Below the pieces are notes generated by a model that had not been told where the DNA came from, did not search any database, and saw only the letters and a list, made by a program, of their open reading frames with translations. DNA of 22,844 bases. Source: Dysgonamonadaceae bacterium (GTDB lineage Bacteria; Bacteroidota; Bacteroidia; Bacteroidales; Azobacteroidaceae). This document shows positions 6,099-14,451 of the stretch, piece by piece. Both the position numbers and the translations under genes were made by a program. The number at the start of each line of letters is the position of its first letter. The first letter of the stretch is position 1. The stretch is from positions 1 to 22,844 of the forward strand of contig JAIRKG010000041.1 in NCBI GenBank assembly GCA_031260235.1, in the 5' to 3' direction.

Positions 6099-8294
6099 AT
6101 GTCGAATTTAAGATTTAAAGCTGTTGAAGAAGCGTACAAGAAGAAAGCGGTAGTTGTATCTGCCCCTGAACAGTTGACTTCCGATTATTACGGAAAATAT
6201 GTTTTCAACAAAGAGCAGATGGCCAAGTATTTGTCCAAAAAAACTTTGGATGAACTTGTCAATGTCATTGAGAAAGGGGAAACTTTGAACCGCGAACTTG
6301 CCAATCTCGTTGCGGCAGGCATGAAAATGTGGGCAACGGAAAAAGGCGCAACGCATTATACCCATTGGTTTCAACCGCTTACCGAAGGAACTGCCGAAAA
6401 GCACGATTCATTTATTGAGTATTCCGGCGGTCCGGGAAGCGCAATCATTGAGGAATTTTCCGGAAAACTCCTTGCTCAGCAAGAACCTGATGCCTCGTCA
6501 TTCCCAAGCGGAGGTATTCGCAACACCTTTGAAGCGCGTGGTTATACGGCTTGGGATCCGTCTTCCCCCGCTTTTATTGTTGATGATACGCTTTGTATCC
6601 CTACCGTTTTCATTTCTTACACCGGCGAGGCTTTGGACTACAAAACACCTTTGCTGAAGTCTTTGAATGCAGTGGATAAAGCGGCTACGGAGGTTTGCCA
6701 TTATTTCGACCCGTCTGTAAAGAAAGTCTATTCTTATTTGGGATGGGAACAGGAATATTTTCTGGTTGATGATGGATTGTATGCCACCCGTCCCGATTTG
6801 ATGCTCACCGGACGTACCTTGCTGGGACACGAGTCGGCGAAAAATCAGCAGTTGGAAGACCACTATTTCGGTTCGATTCCAACGCGCGTGCAGGCTTATA
6901 TGAAAGATATCGAATTTGAAGGATATAAATACGGTATTCCGTTGAAAACCCGTCATAACGAAGTGGCTCCCAACCAGTTTGAACTGGCTCCGATTTTCGG
7001 TGAAACCAATTTGTCGGTCGATCAGAACCTGCTGATCATGTCGATTATGAAGAAAGTTGCACGCCGTCACGGGTTCCGTTTGCTGCTGCACGAAAAACCG
7101 TTTGCCGGCATCAACGGTTCGGGTAAACACAACAACTGGTCACTGGGAACGGATACGGGCGTAGGTCTTTTGACACCGGGCAAAACGCCGGAAGAAAACT
7201 TGCAATTCATCACTTTCGTGGCGAATATTCTGATGGCTGTTTATAAATATAACGCTTTGCTGAAAGCTTCGATTATGACGGCTCAAAATGCTCACCGGCT
7301 GGGCGCTAATGAAGCTCCTCCCGCCATTATTTCCGCATTCATGGGAACACAAGTGTCTGCCGTATTGGACAAACTGGAAAAGAGCAGTAGCGAAGAAGCG
7401 ATCGTAATCGATGCCAAGCAAAAAATGAAACTGGGCGTTGCCAAAATACCCGAAGTGCTTTTGGATAATACCGACCGCAACCGCACTTCCCCGTTTGCTT
7501 TCACCGGCAACCGCTTTGAATTTCGCGCCGTAGGTTCTTCGGCAAACTGCGCTTCCGGTATGATTACGCTGAATGCAATTGTTGCCGCTCAACTGATCGA
7601 ATTTAAGAAAGACGTAGATAAAAAAATCAAAGCGGGAACGGCTAAGGAAAAAGCGATTTTCGATATATTGAAAGAATATATCAGAATCTCGAAGCCAATC
7701 CGTTTCGACGGAAACGGTTACAGCGACGAATGGAAAGTCGAAGCCGCCAAACGCGGTTTGGACGGGGAAACGAGTGTTCCCGTCATCATTGACGCTAACA
7801 CAACTCCCGCAGTGGTAAAAATGTTTGAAAGCGTCGGTGTTTTCAGCGAAAGGGAATTACACGCGCGCAATGAAGTGAAATGGGAAACTTATACGAAGAA
7901 AATCCAGATTGAAGCGCGTGTTTTGGGCGATTTGGTAATGAATCATATCATTCCGACCGCAACCAAATATCAATCCGCCCTGCTGGACAGCGTTTACAAA
8001 ATCAATCAGATTTTCGACAAGGCGAAAGCAACCAAACTGTCGGCTCATGATTTAGGAATCATTGAAGAAATTTCGGAACGGATAGCAACCATCAAGTCGA
8101 AAGTGGAAGGATTGATTGAGGCGCGGAAAGTGGCGAACAAGATTAAAAGCGAAAGGGAAAAAGCGATTGCCTATCACGATAAGGTTTTGCCTTATTTCGA
8201 TGAAATCCGTTACAATGTCGATAAATTAGAATTGATTATTGACGATGAATTATGGCCGTTGCCAAAATATCGGGAATTGCTGTTTATTCGATAA
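6099..8294 (+). CDS. glnN: Glutamine synthetase type III
   Basis: This 731-aa protein has the length of GSIII, far longer than GSI (about 470). It forms glutamine from glutamate, ammonia and ATP in the cytosol, probably as a large double-ring complex. The GSIII-specific stretch EPDASSFPSGGIRNTFEARG at 129-148 leads to TAWDPSSPAFI. Catalytic-domain motifs follow: GWEQEYFLVDD at 215-225 (metal ligands), TRHNEVAPNQFELAPIF at 284-300, and AGINGSGKHNNWSLGTDTG at 336-354 (ATP and glutamate site). Further on is FTGNRFEFRAVGSSAN, the equivalent of the RxEFR motif. A helical C-terminal extension (about 600-731) is typical of the type. It carries no adenylylation-type GSI tail. It closes the nitrogen locus and has its own terminator at 8314. 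The ATG at 6099 follows an A-rich leader. Confidence 0.97.
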   Translation: MSNLRFKAVEEAYKKKAVVVSAPEQLTSDYYGKYVFNKEQMAKYLSKKTLDELVNVIEKGETLNRELANLVAAGMKMWATEKGATHYTHWFQPLTEGTAEKHDSFIEYSGGPGSAIIEEFSGKLLAQQEPDASSFPSGGIRNTFEARGYTAWDPSSPAFIVDDTLCIPTVFISYTGEALDYKTPLLKSLNAVDKAATEVCHYFDPSVKKVYSYLGWEQEYFLVDDGLYATRPDLMLTGRTLLGHESAKNQQLEDHYFGSIPTRVQAYMKDIEFEGYKYGIPLKTRHNEVAPNQFELAPIFGETNLSVDQNLLIMSIMKKVARRHGFRLLLHEKPFAGINGSGKHNNWSLGTDTGVGLLTPGKTPEENLQFITFVANILMAVYKYNALLKASIMTAQNAHRLGANEAPPAIISAFMGTQVSAVLDKLEKSSSEEAIVIDAKQKMKLGVAKIPEVLLDNTDRNRTSPFAFTGNRFEFRAVGSSANCASGMITLNAIVAAQLIEFKKDVDKKIKAGTAKEKAIFDILKEYIRISKPIRFDGNGYSDEWKVEAAKRGLDGETSVPVIIDANTTPAVVKMFESVGVFSERELHARNEVKWETYTKKIQIEARVLGDLVMNHIIPTATKYQSALLDSVYKINQIFDKAKATKLSAHDLGIIEEISERIATIKSKVEGLIEARKVANKIKSEREKAIAYHDKVLPYFDEIRYNVDKLELIIDDELWPLPKYRELLFIR

Positions 8295-8313
8295 ATCGTG
8301 TACTTCAAGTAAA

Positions 8314-8353
8314 GAGCCGCCAATGTTGAGAAATATTGGCGGCTCGTTTTTTA
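8314..8353 (+). terminator. Intrinsic terminator of glnN
   Basis: GAGCCGCCAAT (8314-8324) and ATTGGCGGCTC (8335-8345) form an 11-bp perfect stem with a 10-nt loop, followed by GTTTTTTT. It starts 20 nt after the glnN stop. Confidence 0.9.
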
Positions 8354-8519
8354 AATACACATTTTTATTCATATCCCAAGTTAAAATGCCTGTTTTGCGT
8401 CAACGCCTGCTTATTTTTCATTACTTCATAGAAGGTAGAGATGTCCTTGCCTTAGAACAGAAAGTTGCGCAGGCTTAGCGCAAGAAGTTGTGCTATCTGA
8501 ATAGTTACAAATTAATGAA

Positions 8520-9302
8520 TCATACTTCTCGCAAAATTCGAAAAAATCCTGCTCCCCGGTCGAAATACGTTCCTTCGCACTGAAAAAAGTTCTCTAAAAC
8601 GCCGTTTTGCTTCAATTCATCGGGAGTTCCCACCGTAAGCCCTTTGTGTTTATCCATCAGCCAAAGTTTGTCGGCAATCTGCAAAGCCAGTTCCAAATCG
8701 TGGGTAGAAAGGAAAATCGTTTTACCCGATTGAACGGCTAATGAGTGCAGGAAGCGCATAATCTCTACTTTACTCGGAAAGTCCAGGTAAGCGGTCGGCT
8801 CGTCTAAATAGACGACAGGCGTTTCTTGAGCCAATGCTTTGGCAATCATTGCTTTTTGCCTCTCTCCGTCGCTCAGGGTGTGAATCGAATGATTGGACAG
8901 TTTTTCGATTTTCAGGGATGCAATCGCTTCGTTGACAATCGTTTTATCCTTACGATTCAGCCTGCCCCAAAAACCGGTATAGGGATTTCGCCCCAGGCTG
9001 ATTAAATCACGGACGGTCATATCGCGGACATCTATTTTTTCAGTTAGTACAATGCCGACGGTTTGGGATAATTCCTTCCCTGAATAAGCCTCAATTTGTT
9101 TCGTAAAGATGTGGATTTCACCGGCTAATTTCGGTTGGGAACCTGAGAGCGTCCGCAATAAAGTAGATTTACCTGCGCCGTTTGCCCCGAGTAGACAAGT
9201 CAGTTCGCCGCTGAGAATAACGGCGTTAAGATTTGCGGCTATGATTTTCGCCGGATAGCCGACAGACAGGTTTTTAATACAGATTGCTGTGTTTTCCTGC
9301 AT
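8520..9302 (-). CDS. ABC transporter ATP-binding protein, FecE/BtuD type
   Basis: This 260-aa cytosolic ATPase is of the kind that powers uptake of iron siderophores, haem or cobalamin. Walker A GANGAGKST is at 39-47, the signature LSDGERQK at 143-150, Walker B VVYLDEP at 163-169 with catalytic E168, the D-loop is AYLD, and the switch H201 is in STHDLEL. The position normally held by the Q-loop glutamine reads GIVLTEK (83-89), without Gln. This may be a subfamily trait. No permease or binding protein lies beside it in this window: ssrA is 42 nt upstream and glnN converges downstream. It must therefore work with a permease encoded elsewhere, so the substrate cannot be stated. Confidence 0.9.
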   Translation of the reverse strand: MQENTAICIKNLSVGYPAKIIAANLNAVILSGELTCLLGANGAGKSTLLRTLSGSQPKLAGEIHIFTKQIEAYSGKELSQTVGIVLTEKIDVRDMTVRDLISLGRNPYTGFWGRLNRKDKTIVNEAIASLKIEKLSNHSIHTLSDGERQKAMIAKALAQETPVVYLDEPTAYLDFPSKVEIMRFLHSLAVQSGKTIFLSTHDLELALQIADKLWLMDKHKGLTVGTPDELKQNGVLENFFQCEGTYFDRGAGFFRILREV

Positions 9303-9344
9303 TGTGGATTGGGTAGAACCATTTACCGTTTGAAAATTAAATTG

Positions 9345-9740
9345 TGGACTTGGAGGGAGTCGAACCCTCGTCCAAACGAGGAATTAATTTGCTTTCTACA
9401 TGCTTATCCTTATTTTCGTTTTCGACCCAATACAAGGCTAAGGCTACCGATTATTGAGCTTATTCCCTCAGTTTCGCCTGAAAGTAGGGATGTCTTTCAA
9501 ACTATCTCCGATATTCCTGCGCCGCCGATTCGGACTGCTTCGAAGCCAGAGCTTCCGGGCGACGTCTCGTTCCGATTCCTTGAACCGGAATGAAGCTATG
9601 ATCTACTATGCTTCAATCAAGCAGCGAGAGCGTAAGTATTTTCGCCAATTAATTGTTGTCATCCGAGATTATAGTGCCGAACAACGACGCACTGCATGCT
9701 TACAAACCACTTCTGCCCGCTGTCAAAACCAGTCAAGCCC
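9345..9740 (-). ncRNA. ssrA: tmRNA (transfer-messenger RNA)
   Basis: The RNA runs from 9740 to 9345 on the minus strand, about 396 nt. The 5' GGGCUUG and 3' CAAGUCC pair to form the tRNA-Ala-like acceptor stem with the G3-U70 identity pair, followed by discriminator A; CCA is not encoded. The T-arm GGGUUCGACUCCC lies next to the 3' end. The resume frame at 9646-9617 encodes GENTYALAA and then UGA, a standard tmRNA tag with the ALAA degron. tmRNA with SmpB rescues ribosomes stalled on broken messages and marks the products for proteolysis. The acceptor pairing fixes both ends well. Several spurious ORFs overlap it on the plus strand. Confidence 0.96.
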
Positions 9741-9765
9741 ATGAATATCTAATTGTTTTCGCGTG

Positions 9766-9797
9766 CAAAGGTATAACCTTTTTTTTATTCCTGCAAA
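9766..9797 (-). promoter_or_regulatory. Promoter of ssrA
   Basis: On the minus strand TTTG (9797-9794), a 20-nt spacer and TACCTTTG (9773-9766) match the Bacteroidetes sigma consensus exactly. Transcription would start near 9759, about 19 nt before the mature tmRNA 5' end. Confidence 0.75.
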
Positions 9798-9946
9798 TTT
9801 TTGCGGATGTACTGCCTCTCGTATGTCCGCCTGTGCCGACGCACATTTTCGGCATAAGTACACTTATATATCAAGCCTATATTAAACTTTTTCCCCGAAG
9901 CAAAGTCTTATTTGTCGATTAAAACATACAAATTCAGTTTTTATAT

Positions 9947-12826
9947 ATGAAAAGTTTATCTTATATCTTTATCTTCATTTTCGGCGCATTGCCGGTTTTC
10001 TCTCAACAAAATCTCTCCATGTCGGGTACGTTGGTCGATCAATCAAATAACGGCGAGCCGGTTGCGGCGGCAAGCATCGAATTGCTGATGCTGAAAGACA
10101 GCGCGTATGTCGCAGGTACAACGAGCGACAGGAATGGAATATTCACGCTCAAAAATCTGTCGCCGAACAACTATATTCTGAAAGTTTCTTTTATCGGATA
10201 TATGCCTGTGTTTAAGAATATTTCCCTGACCGGAAACAGGCTGTCCTCCGATTTGGGACGGATAGAAATGACTGTCAATGATATTCTGTTGGCGGAAGCC
10301 ATAATCGAAGGCAAAAGTCCGGAAATCATTGTCAAGAACGACACGATGGAATATGACGCAAGCTCTTATAAAATGCCGGAAAATGCCATGGTAGAAGACC
10401 TGCTGAAGAAACTCCCCGGCGTGGAAGTCGATAAGGACGGCGGGATTACTGTGAACGGCAAGGAAGTCAAAAAGTTCAAAATTGACGGTAAAGATTTCTT
10501 TTCCGACGACCCGCAGGTAACGTCCAAGAACCTGCCCGCAGAAATAGTCGATAAACTGCAAGTGATTGACGAAAAGTCCGACATGGCGCGAATGACCGGC
10601 TTCGACGATGGCGAAGAATCGACCATCATTAACCTCACCATCCGTTCGGGCATGAAGAAAGGTATGATTGGCAACGCTCTTGCAGGACTTGGCGCAGACG
10701 TTAATATCGACAGCGACCTGCGCTATCAGGGCGCCGCGTTCGTCAACTCCATGCAGGACGAAACGCGATATACGCTGATCCTCGGCAGGAATAATAACAA
10801 CAACATGGGCGCAGCCGACATGGGCGCTAATCGTTTCGGTGGTATGCGCATGAGGCGCGGCGGAGGCGGAGGCGTCGCCACGTCCGATATGTTGATGATG
10901 AATATGAACAAGGAATTCTCGCCAACGTTTAACCTCAACGGCGACTTTCGGGTTATGGGCAGTGACCGCTTTTCTGACGACAGAAGCGAAAGCGTTACAA
11001 ACAGAAACGGCAACACCCGGCAAAAAGATAATACTTCTTCGCAAAACAATTACATATCAAATAACTTCGCGGCAAACTTTACGCTGGAATGGAAACCCGA
11101 TACGTTGAATACCCTGACGTTCCGCCCGAATATCGGTTATAACAACAGTCGTAGCGCCGAACACGGAACTTCTGCCCGCTATAACCTCTTGGAAAATGAT
11201 GTCTTAGGCGATACTATTTTTAAATCACGGTCAGACGCTAATACCAAAGGATATGGTTATGACGTCAATGCGACCCTTGATTATGCACACCGTTTCAGCG
11301 GCAAGCAGGGGCGGGTTTTCAGCGTCAACGCGCAGGGCGGTTACAACGCAAGCGTTTCTATGGAGCGTTCGACAACCTTGTATGACAACCCGACTTCTTT
11401 ATACCGCAACCTGAATCAGCAGGACGAAAACAGCGACCGTTCGGCAAACTACCGCGTTTCCGTTTCTTACGTCGAGCCTTTGTGGAAAAATGCATTCCTG
11501 CAAGCCTCATACCGCATTGCCGGTAATGATATGAAAGGAATTAACAGTACGTTTGACGTGAGCGGCGAAACAACGGCGAAACGTGTGGATAGCCTCAGCC
11601 GTTCCACCGTCCACAATTCCATTACGCAGCGCATTGGGTTGAGTTTGAAGTTTGTCCGTCCAAAATACAACTATACCGTTGGGTTTAACATTGATCCTTC
11701 CCATTCGGAAAACAAGACTTATCAGCCATATAACCGGCAAACGCTTGATTTACCTTATACGGAAGGCGGACAGTTGGCGAATGTGATGGGCGATTCACTG
11801 TTTTCGAGCATTCCACAGACGGTTACCAACTTCTCGCCAACGTTCAATTTCAATTATAACTTCGGGCAACGCTCCAACCTGCGTATCAATTACGACGGCG
11901 AAACCAATCAGCCGACGGCGCGGCAATTGCGTAACTATATCGACAAGAGCAACCCGACAAGTTGGGAAAAGGGAAATCCGAATTTGAAGCAGGGCTATTC
12001 CAATAATTTGCGCATGAAGTTTCAAAAATATGTTCCGAAAACGCAACTGATGTACAACACATCTATCGACGGCGGTTTCTCCATCAACGACATTGCGGCA
12101 ACTACGGAATGGCAGGGCGATTCGATTAGGACCACGTCTTATGAAAATATAAACGGAAACTGGAACGCCAATCTGTTGGGAATGTTCAATATTCCGCTGA
12201 GAAACAAGAAGTTTTCAATCGGCAATTTCGCCTACTTCAGGTTGACGAACCAAAACAGTTATATCTCGGACGAAGCGGATGCAAATAATATCAAGAACAC
12301 GATGAAAACTTATATTATCAACAATCGCGCAAGCATCAATTACCGTTCCGAACTGTTCGACATAGGAACGGAATTATCAGTGGGCTATACGCATATTGCC
12401 TCCTCTATCCGCAAAACCGATAATAAGGAAACGTTGAATTTGGGCGTCGGCGTGAACACAACCTGGTATTTGCCCTATAATATCACGATCGACAGCGACA
12501 TTAACTACACGCGGCGAAGCGGATCATTTGCCGAATATAATATTCCTGAGACAATATGGAACGCCGCTATCACCAAGCAATTGTTTAACAAACACTACGG
12601 TGCCGGCTCGCTGAAACTGCATATTTACGACATCCTGCAAAACCGCAGCAACATCTCCGCATCGGCAATAACCAACGGCTACCGTATCTCGGAAGCCAAT
12701 GTTATCCCCAGCTATTTTATAGGCAGCTTCATCTACAAGTTCTCAATATTCCCTAAATCAAGTTCGATTTCTGAAAATGACTTTCGCCGCGAAGCGCCCG
12801 GACCGTGGCGCGGCGGAAGATTTTAA
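9947..12826 (+). CDS. TonB-receptor-like outer-membrane beta-barrel protein
   Basis: This 959-aa protein has a signal peptide (1-19, ending FSQ), then a carboxypeptidase-regulatory-like domain at about 22-105 (SGTLVDQSNNGEPVAAASIE through NGIFTLKNLSPNNYILKVSF). A plug-like domain at about 120-240 holds DLLKKLPGVEVDKDGGITVN, later GKEVKKFKIDGKDFF. A long C-terminal region with repeated barrel strands ends in GGRF. This is the layout of the Bacteroidetes outer membrane beta-barrel family (OMP_b-brl_3, PF14905), related to TonB-dependent receptors. No SusD partner is adjacent, so a polysaccharide role is not indicated. A Gly/Asn/Met/Arg-rich segment at about 281-308 interrupts the barrel. The cargo is unknown. 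The gene stands alone between ssrA and the 12.8-13.1 kb repeats. Confidence 0.88.
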   Translation: MKSLSYIFIFIFGALPVFSQQNLSMSGTLVDQSNNGEPVAAASIELLMLKDSAYVAGTTSDRNGIFTLKNLSPNNYILKVSFIGYMPVFKNISLTGNRLSSDLGRIEMTVNDILLAEAIIEGKSPEIIVKNDTMEYDASSYKMPENAMVEDLLKKLPGVEVDKDGGITVNGKEVKKFKIDGKDFFSDDPQVTSKNLPAEIVDKLQVIDEKSDMARMTGFDDGEESTIINLTIRSGMKKGMIGNALAGLGADVNIDSDLRYQGAAFVNSMQDETRYTLILGRNNNNNMGAADMGANRFGGMRMRRGGGGGVATSDMLMMNMNKEFSPTFNLNGDFRVMGSDRFSDDRSESVTNRNGNTRQKDNTSSQNNYISNNFAANFTLEWKPDTLNTLTFRPNIGYNNSRSAEHGTSARYNLLENDVLGDTIFKSRSDANTKGYGYDVNATLDYAHRFSGKQGRVFSVNAQGGYNASVSMERSTTLYDNPTSLYRNLNQQDENSDRSANYRVSVSYVEPLWKNAFLQASYRIAGNDMKGINSTFDVSGETTAKRVDSLSRSTVHNSITQRIGLSLKFVRPKYNYTVGFNIDPSHSENKTYQPYNRQTLDLPYTEGGQLANVMGDSLFSSIPQTVTNFSPTFNFNYNFGQRSNLRINYDGETNQPTARQLRNYIDKSNPTSWEKGNPNLKQGYSNNLRMKFQKYVPKTQLMYNTSIDGGFSINDIAATTEWQGDSIRTTSYENINGNWNANLLGMFNIPLRNKKFSIGNFAYFRLTNQNSYISDEADANNIKNTMKTYIINNRASINYRSELFDIGTELSVGYTHIASSIRKTDNKETLNLGVGVNTTWYLPYNITIDSDINYTRRSGSFAEYNIPETIWNAAITKQLFNKHYGAGSLKLHIYDILQNRSNISASAITNGYRISEANVIPSYFIGSFIYKFSIFPKSSSISENDFRREAPGPWRGGRF

Positions 12827-12989
12827 TCTTTGGAATTATCCCTTATAATATTGTTAGCATCCTCGCCTTGTCATTCCCCCTTTTTCTTTTTTTCTTTTCC
12901 CCCGCTGGCGCGGGAAATGCTAACGTAGCTTGCCCTTGCATCCTCGCCGCCACATTACGCCGCCCTAATGCATGAGTGAATAGAAGCCT

Positions 12990-13081
12990 GCTTCTACGAT
13001 GAGCCGCCGCTTGCTTCTACGGTAAGTAGTCGCTTGCGGCTACGGCGAGTAGTCGCCTGCCTCTACGATGAGTAGTCGCTT
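12990..13081 (+). repeat. 23-bp tandem repeat array, four units
   Basis: Units start at 12990, 13013, 13036 and 13059 with consensus GCTTCTACGATGAGTAGTCG plus CTT. Changes are mainly in the first five bases (GCTTC, GCGGC, GCCTC) and ACGATGAG/ACGGTAAG/ACGGCGAG. The array runs directly into the anchor shared with 21732-21773. Confidence 0.85.
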
Positions 13082-13119
13082 GCGGCTAATACGAAAGCAA
13101 GGTGGAGAGAGAGGTGGAA
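13078..13119 (+). repeat. 42-bp anchor repeat, copy 1
   Basis: This segment, containing GCTTGCGGCTAATACGAAAG and then CAAGGTGG, matches the reverse complement of 21732-21773 at about 38 of 42 positions. In both places it adjoins a 23-bp tandem array on the same side. Confidence 0.8.
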
Positions 13120-13134
13120 ATGAGGTATACCCGC

Positions 13135-14403
13135 CTATTTCGCCAGCAACCTGTGCCCAATCCGGCAATACATGCACTTTTTCTTTTCGCAGTATTCCCT
13201 TTTGAGTTGAATCAGGGCTTGAGTATCGCCGGCATTTTCGATCTTGACTCCAGCGTCGTCGAAGAGGGTGACGATATGGTTTTTTTCAGGTTTCAGCGAT
13301 TCCAGCAGCAGGAAGGCTCTTTCGATATGCTGTTCCGAACCGTTCTTTTTGCCATAGGCGAAAAATAAAGGCACAACGACGTTTATCAACAGGTTTTGCT
13401 TTGCCTGCATACCCAAATATTTGGTTTTCCCGATCGACTCCTTTTCAAAGTGATAGTGCGTAAACCAGAACTCGCTGAGTTCGGTAACGAAAAGCGAATG
13501 CAGTTTTTCATCTTCAGCAGTTTCCAGTATCTGAGACGCTAATCCCTGTTTGTTGCCGACAACGCCAGCCAGTTGCAGTATTTTGATGTGCGGGAAATTG
13601 TTGGGACGTGTGCGCAAATTCCTGAATATATAGGATTCAAGCGGCGTTAATTTATATTTTTTGCGAAAGAAGATATATTCCCTGCGAAGTTGGGAATAAT
13701 ATTCATTGTCTGGTTTTTCCTCATCCAGTAATCCCGCCTGTCCCAAAAACAATGCTTCGATTTGAGCAGGGGAATCGTGATGCTTAAGAACGATTTTCAG
13801 CGGAAGGCTTTTTGCCAAGCGTTCAAAAGCGTCGTTGTTGATACCGAAACCGTAACTACGCGCCAAAGCAACGTAAAACATTTCGTTCCAATCGCCCCTG
13901 TATTCGTCCAGCAGGCGAAGCAAATCGCCGGTTTTCCGTTCCAGACGCTCGGTGAGAAGTGCATTCTTCCAGTCCGAAAGATAAATTTCAGGAATTTCGC
14001 GCACTTTGAACAGGCATGGAACGGACAATTCGCTGTAGAGCAGAAGTCGATAGCTCGTCTTGATGCGTTCGGGAATTGCCATTACCCATTGCGGAATCGA
14101 ACGTCCCGACCTGTCGAATATGGCCGGTAAGTCCAACCGCTCAACAACGTGCAGCACAACGGAATTATAGGCTTTGTCGCCGAAATGCCGATGCTTATTC
14201 CAGTCGGAAGCTGCCGTGTGAATTTCGACATTCCCCGCCCATGTTTCGCCGTCTATCTTAATTTTTGCATTGAAGAAGTCGGGACCTGCGTCTGAATTAT
14301 GCACACCTGCATCGAGGATTTCGAGCGCCTTCCCATCGCTTGTAAATAGATTTCCGGATTCATACAGTTTGTATTTCCAGACATAGTGAGATAAGGCTTC
14401 CAT
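13135..14403 (-). CDS. DUF2851 family protein
   Basis: This is a 422-aa protein of a family widespread in Bacteroidota with no established function. The N-terminal block is characteristic: LEILDAGVHNSDAGPDFFNA at about 28-47, then GNVEIHTAASDWNKH and AYNSVVLHVVE. The DAGPDFF and GNVEIH elements place conserved acidic and histidine residues together and recall nuclease-like folds, but that is only a suggestion. The C-terminus carries C405, C410 and C413 (C-x4-C-x2-C, then IG), a possible metal site. No signal peptide is visible, so it is probably cytosolic. It is the third gene after ndk and the M23 peptidase, 48 nt downstream of the latter, likely in one transcript. Confidence 0.88.
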   Translation of the reverse strand: MEALSHYVWKYKLYESGNLFTSDGKALEILDAGVHNSDAGPDFFNAKIKIDGETWAGNVEIHTAASDWNKHRHFGDKAYNSVVLHVVERLDLPAIFDRSGRSIPQWVMAIPERIKTSYRLLLYSELSVPCLFKVREIPEIYLSDWKNALLTERLERKTGDLLRLLDEYRGDWNEMFYVALARSYGFGINNDAFERLAKSLPLKIVLKHHDSPAQIEALFLGQAGLLDEEKPDNEYYSQLRREYIFFRKKYKLTPLESYIFRNLRTRPNNFPHIKILQLAGVVGNKQGLASQILETAEDEKLHSLFVTELSEFWFTHYHFEKESIGKTKYLGMQAKQNLLINVVVPLFFAYGKKNGSEQHIERAFLLLESLKPEKNHIVTLFDDAGVKIENAGDTQALIQLKREYCEKKKCMYCRIGHRLLAK

Positions 14404-14451
14404 AAGTTGTTTTGGTGTTTGTTTTGATTTTGCGGAGTGTTGAAAGAGTTT

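Larger units (their letters stand above)
12827..13134. other. Intergenic region with inverted and tandem repeats
   Basis: This 308-nt gap separates two convergent genes and has no supported ORF. GTTAGCAT (12853-12860) and ATGCTAAC (12917-12924) are exact inverted copies. Between them lie a pyrimidine tract and a small CCCGC-GCGGG hairpin. GCATCCTCGCC occurs twice as a direct repeat (12857 and 12938). The 23-bp array and 42-bp anchor follow at 12990-13119. It may contain the terminators of both flanking genes, but no canonical stem plus T-run is obvious. Confidence 0.6.

Noticed and set aside
8239..8478. 79-aa plus-strand ORF after glnN
   Set aside because: It starts inside glnN in another frame and runs through the glnN terminator. 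The 8354-8519 gap shows no protein or RNA that I recognise.
9309..9922. Three plus-strand ORFs over the ssrA region
   Set aside because: They overlap the tmRNA gene on the opposite strand and its promoter; the acceptor stem and tag define the real feature.
10043..11044. 333-aa minus-strand ORF
   Set aside because: It is a shadow of the outer-membrane barrel gene with no recognisable protein features.
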